Shown here one piece after another: positions 20,226-29,336 of a DNA stretch of 64,000 nucleotides; position 1 is the stretch's first letter, and every line of letters begins with the position of its first letter. A model generated the notes under the pieces. That model saw only the letters and a program-made list of their open reading frames with translations, ran no database searches and had not been told where the DNA came from. A program made the translations under genes and the position numbers. The stretch comes from Bdellovibrionales bacterium (lineage in GTDB: Bacteria; Bdellovibrionota; Bdellovibrionia; Bdellovibrionales; UBA1609): assembly GCA_028819545.1 (NCBI GenBank), contig JAPPLG010000014.1, positions 58,727 to 122,726 on the forward strand. Direction: 5' to 3'.

Positions 20226-22205
20226 TTAAAAAGAGTGAGAGAGGTTGGGAAATTTTCTTGGCTTGAGTAAGTAGTCTTGAGAAATTTCTTTTAAAAATCG
20301 AGAAGGGATTTGTTTTTTATCAATTCCAAACCTTTTTCTATTCTGAGCATAAGAAAGAAATAATTTTTTCTTAGCGCGAGTCATTCCCACATAGGCAAGA
20401 CGCCTCTCTTCTTCAATATCAATATCATCAATATTTTGAATCAAAGGGAATAAACCCTCCTCAAGCCCTGTAATAAAAACTACGTCAAATTCCAAACCTT
20501 TCGATAAATGCAATGTCATCATCTGAACGGCATCTTCGTGAGGCATATGAGCAGAGGACAGTAAAGACATTTGCTCTAAAAAAGTTTCTAACGAAGCTTT
20601 GTCTCCCATTTCTTCTTCAAACTGTTGTATCGCATTTCCTAATTCTGTTAAATTTTCTATACGACTATTTGCTTCAGGAGTTTGCTCCAGTTCCAGCATT
20701 CTCAAATAATTAGTAGAGTGCAGTAAGTTTAAATAAAGTTGTGATAAAGCGACTTGTTTCTTTTGAGCGCTCTCCCTCAAGTTGGTCAAAGTATGATGAA
20801 ATTCCATAATAGATTTGGAGGGTTTTTTATTTGGATATGTTTCTGCATATTGTACTAAAGATTCATACAAAGTTTGATTTGTGGATAAAGAACTGGCTTT
20901 TTCTATTGTCGTTTTACCAATTCCTCTTTTAGGAGAGTTGATAGCCCTTCTTAAAGAAATTTCATCTCTAGGATTTAAAATTAAACGTAAATAACTAATC
21001 ATATCTTTAATCTCAGCTCGATCATAAAACTTTAAATTGCCGACAATTTGATAAGGGATATTTCGTTTTCTAAATTGATCTTCCAGTATTCTAGACTGCG
21101 CATTGGTTCTATAAAATACAGAAAAATCATTATAGGACATATCCCCCTTTTCACACAGGTTTAAAATAGTCTGCACAACAGAATTGGCTTCAGTTTTATC
21201 ATCCCAGTGGGATCTCACTTCAATAAGATCTCCTTCTGAATTATTGGTAAATAATGTTTTATTGATTCTGGAATGATTGTGGCGGATAAGAGATCCAGCC
21301 GCAGAAATAATGGTTTGAGTGGATCTATAATTTTGTTCCAACTTAATGATTTTACAATCCGGAAAATCTTTTTCAAAATTTAAAATATTTGAAATATCAG
21401 CACCTCTCCATGAATATATTGATTGATCTTCATCTCCAACAACACAAATATTTTTATGTTTTTGAGCCAGTTGTTTAACCAATAAATATTGGAGATGGTT
21501 GGTGTCCTGATACTCATCAATAGAAATAAATTTAAACTTTTCCTGATAGTGAGACAAAATTTCTGAGTTTGTTGTAAATAGCTTATAAACTTCAAATAAA
21601 AGCCCTTCAAAATCAAAAGCCTCTGCAGAAAGTAAGGCCTCTTCGTAAGCCTCATAGAGATGAGGGAAATCTTCTGTTAAGCGAAGACGGGGATGATTAT
21701 TTACTTCATAAGGAGATAAAGCCATCCTTTTACATAAACTAATTTGTTTCTGAAAACTTTTTGCCGGATGATAATTTTCATCAATACTCAAATCCTTCAT
21801 CACCTTTTTGATCAAACTTAACTGATCTCCGGAATCATAAATAATGACTTGTTTTCTTGGGGCAAGAGCTTTAATGTTTTCACGCAAAATTCTGGCACAA
21901 GCAGAGTGAAAAGTGCTGATCCATAAAGGTTCAAACAAAGGAAGATCTGACAGCATAGAAGTCACTCTTTCTGTCATTTCTTTGGCCGCTTTATTTGTAA
22001 AAGTCACTGCTAAGATTTGATCAGGCTGAGCAAGTTTTTTGGAAATAATATGGGCAATCCGGCTGGTTAATACTTGGGTTTTTCCGGAGCCTGCACCTGC
22101 AGAGATCAATAAAGCTCCATGAACAGTTTGAACAGCTTCAAGCTGTTTTTCATTTAAATTAAATGATGATTGACCGTAATTCACTTTATTCAGATGGAAA
22201 CTCAA
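20226..22205 (-). CDS. UvrD/PcrA/Rep-type superfamily 1 DNA helicase
   Basis: LLISAGAGSGKTQVLTSRIAHII Walker A, DEYQDTNHLQY, VGDEDQSIYSWRGAD. Confidence 0.95.
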   Translation of the reverse strand: MSFHLNKVNYGQSSFNLNEKQLEAVQTVHGALLISAGAGSGKTQVLTSRIAHIISKKLAQPDQILAVTFTNKAAKEMTERVTSMLSDLPLFEPLWISTFHSACARILRENIKALAPRKQVIIYDSGDQLSLIKKVMKDLSIDENYHPAKSFQKQISLCKRMALSPYEVNNHPRLRLTEDFPHLYEAYEEALLSAEAFDFEGLLFEVYKLFTTNSEILSHYQEKFKFISIDEYQDTNHLQYLLVKQLAQKHKNICVVGDEDQSIYSWRGADISNILNFEKDFPDCKIIKLEQNYRSTQTIISAAGSLIRHNHSRINKTLFTNNSEGDLIEVRSHWDDKTEANSVVQTILNLCEKGDMSYNDFSVFYRTNAQSRILEDQFRKRNIPYQIVGNLKFYDRAEIKDMISYLRLILNPRDEISLRRAINSPKRGIGKTTIEKASSLSTNQTLYESLVQYAETYPNKKPSKSIMEFHHTLTNLRESAQKKQVALSQLYLNLLHSTNYLRMLELEQTPEANSRIENLTELGNAIQQFEEEMGDKASLETFLEQMSLLSSAHMPHEDAVQMMTLHLSKGLEFDVVFITGLEEGLFPLIQNIDDIDIEEERRLAYVGMTRAKKKLFLSYAQNRKRFGIDKKQIPSRFLKEISQDYLLKPRKFPNLSHSF

Positions 22206-22701
22206 TAATTTGAGCAGATATAAAACGGGAAATTTTTGGCATTTGTTCTAAAAACACTTGTGCAGATTCTTTGTTATCAAATGGCCCTATAACAACTTTA
22301 TGAAAATTATCCATGGGATACACAGCTAACTCCCAATTGTATTGGCTTTTCAAATCTATAGCAATATTATTTGCCTTTTCCATACTGGTGTAACTGCCTA
22401 CCACAATGCCGTAACTTTTAAAAAATTCTTCATCTTGAACAGATTCATCAATACTTTTCTGCAACATATCTTTATATCGATCTAAAGTTTTATTGTCTTT
22501 TTTGACAGGTGCTTCAGAAAGCTCTTCAATTTCCAAATCAGCTTCTGAAATAACCTCTACTTCTTCAGAGTTTGATTCAACAACCGGTTCATCCATAAAA
22601 TACAAAGTCACCATATTTCCAACAAACACACCTGTGGAGAAAGAAAGTACAGCAATAAGGGAAAATAGTAAGAGCGGTTGAATTGGTTTTTTCTCAGCCA
22701 T
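22186..22701 (-). CDS. SPOR-domain membrane protein
   Basis: N-terminal TM; YGIVVGSYTSMEKANNIAIDLKSQ...KVVIGPFDNKESAQVFLEQM SPOR-like. Confidence 0.75.
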   Translation of the reverse strand: MAEKKPIQPLLLFSLIAVLSFSTGVFVGNMVTLYFMDEPVVESNSEEVEVISEADLEIEELSEAPVKKDNKTLDRYKDMLQKSIDESVQDEEFFKSYGIVVGSYTSMEKANNIAIDLKSQYNWELAVYPMDNFHKVVIGPFDNKESAQVFLEQMPKISRFISAQIIEFPSE

Positions 22702-22923
22702 AATAAAAAAGTATCTCCATATAAATATGAATTTTGTATCTTTTTCTTGAAGTTCTTCTTTTGTCCATAAGAGGCGCCTAGTGTCAAATTTAAAACAGGC
22801 TAAATAGTCAAAAAAATGACTGTACAGAAGTTAAAAAATCAAATTTTTTTCAATTTTACTCAATTTTTCAAAATTAAAGTCCAGTGTTCGCTTATTTGCA
22901 TTCTGTTACAGCAGGAGGATTCA

Positions 22924-23400
22924 ATGGAGCAGGCATTTCAATATAAATGGGAAGAACAAGAATCTCTAAAACCTTCTTCCTCCAAAAATGAATCTTCTTT
23001 TCTGCTTTTATTTTGGATTTGCTTTTTTCTCGTCTGTTTCATGAGTTTATTTCTCTTTGGTTACAAAAAGTTTAACTCCACTCAACAAACAAACACACAA
23101 TCTCTTCATGCAGTAGGTATGGAGCCGTTTCTTGTCCGTATTTTAAATCAAAACGGCCTGGCATTAACAAAAGTAAATGTTCAATTTTTTGTAGAAGATA
23201 TTCGGGTTCAACATGAACTCTTAAAAGATCAGGCCAAATACAAAGAGCTTTTAATTTTCTTTCTTTCAAATTCAAAAACTTCTGATTTTTCAGATGAATT
23301 TAAGAAAAAAGATTTACAGGAAAAAATTAAAAATCATGTGAATTCGTTTTTATCCACAGGACGTGTTCAAAACATAGAAATCAACCATCAATTCATCTAA
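22924..23400 (+). CDS. fliL: Flagellar basal body-associated protein FliL-like
   Basis: Single TM plus C-terminal ELLKDQAKYKELLIFFLSNSKTSDFSDEFKKKDLQEKIKNHVNSFL; adjacent to fliA; start re-called to 22924. Confidence 0.7.
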   Translation: MEQAFQYKWEEQESLKPSSSKNESSFLLLFWICFFLVCFMSLFLFGYKKFNSTQQTNTQSLHAVGMEPFLVRILNQNGLALTKVNVQFFVEDIRVQHELLKDQAKYKELLIFFLSNSKTSDFSDEFKKKDLQEKIKNHVNSFLSTGRVQNIEINHQFI

Positions 23401-23413
23401 CTGGAGGACTATC

Positions 23414-24172
23414 ATGGGCGAAGCAAAAAAAATAAAGAAGATACTTTCAATTGAAGAAAAAAATAAAATTATTTTGGAATATACCCCTTTGATTCGGTTT
23501 ATTGCAAAAAAAATATCTATTCGCCTGCCTGCCAATATTGATATGGAGGACCTTGTTTCCAGCGGGGTTATTGGATTAATGGATGCTGTAGATAAATATG
23601 ACTCTTCCAGAGATAATAAATTTAAAACTTATGCTGAGTTTCGTATCAGAGGAGCTATCTTGGATGAACTGCGGTCACAAGACTGGGTGCCAAGATCTAT
23701 CAGGGATAAAGCAAAAATGCTTGAGAAAGCCACTTTGGAGCTGGAGTCCGATTTAAAAAGAACTCCAAAAGAAGAAGAAATAGCAGAAAAGCTGGGTATG
23801 ACTATGGAAGAATATTTTGTTTTGTTAGGTCAAGTTCGGTCTGTCAATTTAGTCTCCATTGATGAAATGCAAAAATTTAGTATGACAGATAAAAAATCTC
23901 TTTTTGATTTATTGCAAAAAAGACAAACCCCATTTGGAAATATGTCTGTGAAAGACATTAAAAAAATAGTTCATAAATCCATAGAAGAGCTACCGGAAAG
24001 ACAAAGAATTGTTTTATCTCTTTACTACTATGAGGGTTTTAATTTGAAGAAAATCGGACAAATATTAAATGTTACAGAAAGCCGGGTTTCTCAACTGCAT
24101 GCTCAAGCTGTCAGAAAGTTAAGAATTAAGCTAGGACGTTATGTGAGAGAAAATGAACTTCTTTCTGCTTAA
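23414..24172 (+). CDS. fliA: RNA polymerase sigma factor FliA (sigma-28)
   Basis: YTPLIRFIAKKISIRLPANIDMEDLVSSGVIGLMDAVDKYD; ELRSQDWVPRSIRDKA. Confidence 0.93.
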   Translation: MGEAKKIKKILSIEEKNKIILEYTPLIRFIAKKISIRLPANIDMEDLVSSGVIGLMDAVDKYDSSRDNKFKTYAEFRIRGAILDELRSQDWVPRSIRDKAKMLEKATLELESDLKRTPKEEEIAEKLGMTMEEYFVLLGQVRSVNLVSIDEMQKFSMTDKKSLFDLLQKRQTPFGNMSVKDIKKIVHKSIEELPERQRIVLSLYYYEGFNLKKIGQILNVTESRVSQLHAQAVRKLRIKLGRYVRENELLSA

Positions 24173-24302
24173 TAAAATTCAAGCAAGAAAATAATAACTC
24201 ATTTAACTTGTAAAGTGAGAATAATGGAACTTTCTCCTTGTTTGATAAATAACTGGTTTAGTGTGTAATAATTACACAATTTTACAAAAAGCTTTAATAC
24301 AT

Positions 24303-24944
24303 TTAAATTTCAAAATTTCTAGGTTTAAAGTTCTTAGCATTTGTAATACTCGCACTGCTTCCTGTCGCTCTAATTACAAAAAGCTTCTTCTTTTCTGCAT
24401 ACTTGTCGGAGTCAGCATTTGCTTTCAAATAAGCCACAGCTCCATAAATCTTACTATTTTTATACCGAGGCCTTAACTTCGTAAATATCTTAAGCTTCTT
24501 TATAAAATGATCCACATCTTTCGTCTTTAACGTTGTTTTCACTTCCACCACAACAAGCTCTTTTCCATTTACAGCTACAATATCAAACTCCCACTGCCTT
24601 TCTTTCCAAGTTCCTTGTCTCTCCTCATCTCTTAAAATGTAGTGCACCTCAATGCCTCTTTTTTGCAGCAGCTTGATCAAATCCCCTTTGACCAGAGACT
24701 CCATAAGCTTGCCCCACTGACCATTAAAAAGCTGATCCAGTTTTTCCAATCTGCGATCGGTTTCTTTCATTTGACGGTCAGTTTCTTGAGAGCTTTCACG
24801 CATTTTTTGAAAACCCTCTTTCATTTCTCGACTGGTTTCTTTCACTTCTCGACTGGTTTCTTGCATTTTCCGGTCGGTTTCACGAAAAAGCTTCCAAATT
24901 TCAGCAATCTCTTTTTCAGATGAATAAGTTTTTTGTACAGACAT
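24303..24944 (-). CDS. Coiled-coil protein with PD-(D/E)XK nuclease-like C-terminus (DUF3782-like)
   Basis: N-terminal ETDRKMQ/ETSREVK/ETSREMK heptads; C-terminal EFDIVAVNGKELVVVEVKTTL. Confidence 0.65.
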   Translation of the reverse strand: MSVQKTYSSEKEIAEIWKLFRETDRKMQETSREVKETSREMKEGFQKMRESSQETDRQMKETDRRLEKLDQLFNGQWGKLMESLVKGDLIKLLQKRGIEVHYILRDEERQGTWKERQWEFDIVAVNGKELVVVEVKTTLKTKDVDHFIKKLKIFTKLRPRYKNSKIYGAVAYLKANADSDKYAEKKKLFVIRATGSSASITNAKNFKPRNFEI

Positions 24945-25167
24945 TGTTAAACTCCTTTCTGTATTTTATCTAAAGTTTTAGGTTGTTTCAAATCCTCTAA
25001 AAGCTATATGCAAATAGATGGACAGCTTTGGACTAAATATCAGCTATACATATATTAAGGATGTGTGATTGTTATTTTATTCAGTATTTTCAATAATTTG
25101 GAAGAAGCTTTAATAATTTGAAAATAGAATGAGAAATCACTTTATTTTATAATCTAAGTTGGTTAGT

Positions 25168-25202
25168 GACCAAAAATGGACAGAGACGTTTCATTTTTGG
25201 TC
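25168..25202 (+). terminator. 11-bp perfect inverted repeat followed by a T-tract (possible terminator)
   Basis: GACCAAAAATG ... CATTTTTGGTC TTTTTA. Confidence 0.45.
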
Positions 25203-25256
25203 TTTTTACATTGAAATAGATCGTCTTTGTAAAGGGTATAAACTTGTTTGAAAAAA

Positions 25257-26105
25257 CTATTTTTGTAAGGTCACTCGTTCTTTGATTTTCTTTAAAAGTT
25301 TGCTTTCAGCCTGACGGACAGCCTCACGAGTGACATTAAAATGCTCTCCTATAGTTTGCAGTGTTTGCGGGTTATCCGATAAAATTCGATGATCCAAAAT
25401 ATAAGTCTCCTTTTCATTTAATGAAGGACGGAGCTTTCGAACCTCTTTTTTGAGCATCTGAATTTCCTGTTCCTGAGCATACTGTTCATCCAAGCTGTTT
25501 GAAGCCACCATCTTCTCATAAGGTTCTGTAGAGTGATCAAGAGATACATCCCGCGCACTGAGCCTCTCCCTCATAGAATTTATTTCTTTTGGAGATATGC
25601 CTGTTTTAGATTCAATCAGACGAGTACTGTCAGTGACCCCTACAGGGGGAAGATGTTCTTTTCTCAGTTGATAGAATAATTTTTTTTGGTTAGGGGTGGT
25701 GCCAATACGTACAATAGAATGCTGTTTCATCAAATACTCCTGAATAGCCCCTCGAATCCACCAAACAGCATAAGTAATAAGACGCACCCCTTTATAGGGA
25801 TTAAATTCATTAATGGCCTTCAAAAGGCCCATATTCCCTTCTTGGATAAGGTCCACCAGGCGAGAGCCAAACTTAGAGTATTCAGAAGCAATTTTAACCA
25901 CAAACCTCAGGTTGCTTTGGACCAAAACTCTTAAGGCTTCACGATTTTTTGTTTCATAATAAATCTTGGACCATTTAAACTCTTCCTCTCTATTAAGAAG
26001 AGGATAACGGGAAATCTCTCGATTATATTGTCTCAGTAAATCTGTAGGTTTTATCTCAGGTTGAGAGACAATTTCTACAGGCAAACTTTTATTGGTTTTT
26101 TTCAA
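25257..26105 (-). CDS. rpoH: RNA polymerase sigma factor RpoH (sigma-32-type)
   Basis: NQKKLFYQLRK RpoH-box-like segment; LVDLIQEGNMGLLKAINEFNPYKGVRLITYAVWWIRGAIQEY. Confidence 0.88.
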   Translation of the reverse strand: MKKTNKSLPVEIVSQPEIKPTDLLRQYNREISRYPLLNREEEFKWSKIYYETKNREALRVLVQSNLRFVVKIASEYSKFGSRLVDLIQEGNMGLLKAINEFNPYKGVRLITYAVWWIRGAIQEYLMKQHSIVRIGTTPNQKKLFYQLRKEHLPPVGVTDSTRLIESKTGISPKEINSMRERLSARDVSLDHSTEPYEKMVASNSLDEQYAQEQEIQMLKKEVRKLRPSLNEKETYILDHRILSDNPQTLQTIGEHFNVTREAVRQAESKLLKKIKERVTLQK

Positions 26106-26166
26106 CTTTTGTACCCCTAGACTAACAGCTAGTTTTTACCTCTATTTTTAACACACTTCGTTTTAT

Positions 26167-26958
26167 TTGACGAATAGTTTAGAAATGACTGTAAAAAATA
26201 TTTTTTTTAATTCTTTACTTGAAGGCCTGCGTTACTGGTTTTGTTTTATCAAAAATCATTTGGCTTTAACTGTCGGTCTGTATCTTACGATTACGGGCTT
26301 AGCCCTCTTTGCACATTACTCCTCTAACCAGTTTTTTGGTTTATCCGTCTTTTCTCTACTATTCCCTTTATTTATCCAATGTCTGTGCTTATTTACTCTG
26401 GGGTTTAGTTGTTTGTTTGTTCTGCCTTATTTTTTCCAAAAAATGCTGAATAAAGAAGATGAGTTTATTTACATACCCTCTACTTTTCACAAATTTTTAT
26501 TTGAAAACTTTAGACCCTGGATAAAAGAAATGAGTAAAGTATTGGCTGTATCCTACCTTTGGGGGTTATTGTTAATTGTTCCCGGTTTAGTCAAATTAAT
26601 AAAGTGCTCCTTTGTTAATTATATTGTTTTATTTAACAAGTCCTATCGCATTCAAGAAGTCTCAGCGTTAAAACACTCATCAAAATTAACCAAAGGATTT
26701 ACTCTTTGGTTCCTGTTATTAGTTGCAACGTATATGGGGCTTTCCTATCCTGTCGGTTATTTAACTCAGGATATACAAACAGAAGTGTTTTCCTGGAAAA
26801 CTGTTGGAGCAATAGCTTTAGAGTATCTTTGGACTGTACTGGCTTCTTTTTTCATCTCTATAACTTACCACTTGATCTATTTAAAAAGAGATCAGGAGCT
26901 ATACGAACCTTCTGAGTCTTATGAAGAACCCCCTGCTGTTGTATCCGCTGTGTTATAG
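26167..26958 (+). CDS. Hypothetical multi-pass membrane protein
   Basis: Several hydrophobic segments; no family recognised. Confidence 0.65.
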   Translation: MTNSLEMTVKNIFFNSLLEGLRYWFCFIKNHLALTVGLYLTITGLALFAHYSSNQFFGLSVFSLLFPLFIQCLCLFTLGFSCLFVLPYFFQKMLNKEDEFIYIPSTFHKFLFENFRPWIKEMSKVLAVSYLWGLLLIVPGLVKLIKCSFVNYIVLFNKSYRIQEVSALKHSSKLTKGFTLWFLLLVATYMGLSYPVGYLTQDIQTEVFSWKTVGAIALEYLWTVLASFFISITYHLIYLKRDQELYEPSESYEEPPAVVSAVL

Positions 26959-28455
26959 CCTCACTCTTGGAAAAATAGGGGATTCTTTTTTAACAACAAT
27001 TCCAGACTTTAATTGATTGACCTTCTTTGTCTGCTCAAAACTTTGAGGAGGCAGTCCCAATCTTCTAAGCACTTCCTGGGAAGCATTGGGAATAATGGGC
27101 TGAAGCAGACTGACAGCCACACGGAGAACATCTAATGCCGTATACAAAATTGGAGCTGTTTTATCTTTTTCAGAGATAAAGTTCCATGGAGCTGTCTCTT
27201 CTAAAAATTTATTCGTTTGGTTTAATAATTCTGTAATTTCAAATACAGCCATATGAATCGAAAATTCATGAATATATTTAGACACTTTTTCACAGGTCTC
27301 CATACTTTTTTCCTGCAAAGGATGAAGAGAGGATGGAGGTGGAGGAAGAGTTCCCGCTAAAGAGGATTCTATAAGAGTAAGAACCCTTTGAACAAGGTTG
27401 CCCAAATTATTTGCTAAACTTTGATTATGCTCCTGAATGATCATTTTTTGTGAAATAGGGGCATCATGGCCAAAACGCACAGAGCTGAAAAAATATCTAA
27501 GGGAATCATGGCCAATTTGTTGAGCCAGTTCCAAAGGGTCCAAAATATCTCCCTGAGATTTACTCATTTTTTCCAAATCCTGATTTAACAGCCATCCATG
27601 ACTCACAATTTTTTTTGGCAGAGGAAGGTCTAAAGCCATCAATAAGCAAGGCCAATAAACAGCATGAGTAATCAAAATATCTTTCCCTATAAAATGAACA
27701 GACTCCTTCCACCAGCTTTCAAAATCACTATCACTCTCTTTCCACAAACCTGCTCCAAAAATATAATTTAAAAGAGCATCCACCCACACATAGACCACAT
27801 AATCAGAATCGAAGGGCAGGGGAATCCCCCATTTTAATCTGGACTTAGGGCGGCTGATGCACAGATCTTCCAAATTTTTCACAAAACTTAAAACTTCATT
27901 TTGCCGGGTGGAAGGGTAAATAAAGTCAGGATGATCCTGTAAATGTTGTATCAATTGGTTCTTAAATTGAGACATTTTAAAAAAATAATTTTTCTCTGTA
28001 ATTTTTGTAACAAGCTTCCCTTGCGGCGACTTACCATCAACTAAATCTTTCTCTTTGTAAAAAATTTCTTCACTGACACTGTACCAGCCTTCATAGGTGG
28101 ATTCATAAATAAAACCTCTATCAAAAATTTTTTGTAAAGCTTTTTGAACACACTGTTTATGTTCTGAAGAAGTGGTGCGATAAAAAACATCATACTTAAT
28201 ACTCAAATTTTCCCAGGTTTTTATAAAAACCTGAGCCATCTCATCACAATGGTCCTGTACATCCATATTTTTACCTTCAGCGGCCTGTTGGCACTTTTGA
28301 CCATGTTCATCAACTCCTGTTAAAAATAAAGTTTCTTTAGAAAAAAATTGATGAAACCGATTAAAAATATCAGCAATAACTGTAGAATAAGCTGTCCCCG
28401 CATGAGGCTTGTCATTGACATAGTAGAGAGGGGTTGTGATATAGAGCTTGTTCAT
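26953..28455 (-). CDS. metG: Methionyl-tRNA synthetase (short form)
   Basis: ITTPLYYVNDKPHAGTAYSTVIADI and KMSKSQGDILDP. Confidence 0.96.
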   Translation of the reverse strand: MNKLYITTPLYYVNDKPHAGTAYSTVIADIFNRFHQFFSKETLFLTGVDEHGQKCQQAAEGKNMDVQDHCDEMAQVFIKTWENLSIKYDVFYRTTSSEHKQCVQKALQKIFDRGFIYESTYEGWYSVSEEIFYKEKDLVDGKSPQGKLVTKITEKNYFFKMSQFKNQLIQHLQDHPDFIYPSTRQNEVLSFVKNLEDLCISRPKSRLKWGIPLPFDSDYVVYVWVDALLNYIFGAGLWKESDSDFESWWKESVHFIGKDILITHAVYWPCLLMALDLPLPKKIVSHGWLLNQDLEKMSKSQGDILDPLELAQQIGHDSLRYFFSSVRFGHDAPISQKMIIQEHNQSLANNLGNLVQRVLTLIESSLAGTLPPPPSSLHPLQEKSMETCEKVSKYIHEFSIHMAVFEITELLNQTNKFLEETAPWNFISEKDKTAPILYTALDVLRVAVSLLQPIIPNASQEVLRRLGLPPQSFEQTKKVNQLKSGIVVKKESPIFPRVRL

Positions 28456-28527
28456 CTTCTCAAGTTAGTTATAATTGAGAGGTTTTGTCTATACAATATT
28501 TGCATTTTATAGAGGAGTAAAATTTAT

Positions 28528-29112
28528 ATGGCAGTCAAAAAGTCTAAAACAAAGAAATCTTCAAAGGCAAGTACCACTAAAGGATCCTCTAAAGCTGTTA
28601 AAAAATCCTCTAAAACTGTAAAAAAAGCAGTTTCCAAGGCAAAAAGCAAATCCTCAAAAGCACCGGTAAAGCCTGTTAAAAAAACGTCTTCCAAAAAGAA
28701 AGTTGCTAAAAAACCAACAGCAAAGACAACAAAAACAAAGAAGGCCGCAAAGAAACCAGAAGTCAAGACAACAAAAGCAAAAAAGGCTGTGCCTAAACCA
28801 AAAACTGTTTCCAAAGTAAAAAAAGATAAACCTGCTGTTAAAAAGAAGACAGCAAAATCTCCTGCACTATCAAAAAAAGAACAGAAACTACAAAATGAAA
28901 TAGAACGCCGATGGAACTCTTTGCAGAGTAAATATAAAACAACTTTTACTGTCACTTATAGCATATCAAAAACCTACTCATCTAAAACACCTATCACGCA
29001 TAAACAATTTGGATGGGGCTATATTCTTTCTGTCAGAAATGACCGTCTGGAAGTCATTTTTCAAGATAATATAAGATTTCTCGCCTCCAATAATTTAGGG
29101 ATGACTCGGTAA
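28528..29112 (+). CDS. Histone H1-like Lys/Ala-rich protein with a C-terminal globular (possibly Tudor/KOW-like) domain
   Basis: About 110 aa of K/A/S/T/P-rich repeats followed by ...HKQFGWGYILSVRNDRLEVIFQDNIRFLASNNLG. Confidence 0.75.
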   Translation: MAVKKSKTKKSSKASTTKGSSKAVKKSSKTVKKAVSKAKSKSSKAPVKPVKKTSSKKKVAKKPTAKTTKTKKAAKKPEVKTTKAKKAVPKPKTVSKVKKDKPAVKKKTAKSPALSKKEQKLQNEIERRWNSLQSKYKTTFTVTYSISKTYSSKTPITHKQFGWGYILSVRNDRLEVIFQDNIRFLASNNLGMTR

Positions 29113-29333
29113 TGTCAAAAAGTGATTTAGTTCAGTTTGAAGGAGAAATTGCACAAGTATGCCCAAAAGGAATTTATAAAATTCTCCTCGAAAACAATAA
29201 AGTTGAAATTTCTGCAAAACTTTGCGGCAAAATGCGCCGTTATAATATTCAAGTTGTCGTGGGAGATAAGGTCACAGTAGGTTTTTCTCCTCATGACTTA
29301 ACAAATGGTTTAATTATTTACAGGCATAAGTAA
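29112..29333 (+). CDS. infA: Translation initiation factor IF-1
   Basis: S1-type IF-1 fold: FEGEIAQVCPKGIYKILLENNKVEISAKLCGKMRRYNIQVVVGDKVTVGFSPHDLTNGLIIYRHK. Confidence 0.9.
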   Translation: MSKSDLVQFEGEIAQVCPKGIYKILLENNKVEISAKLCGKMRRYNIQVVVGDKVTVGFSPHDLTNGLIIYRHK

Positions 29334-29336
29334 GAG

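Noticed and set aside
28524-28955. Antisense Phe-rich ORF 28524..28955
   Set aside because: Mirror of the Lys-rich repeat tract (AAA/AAG codons read as TTT/CTT); composition artefact.
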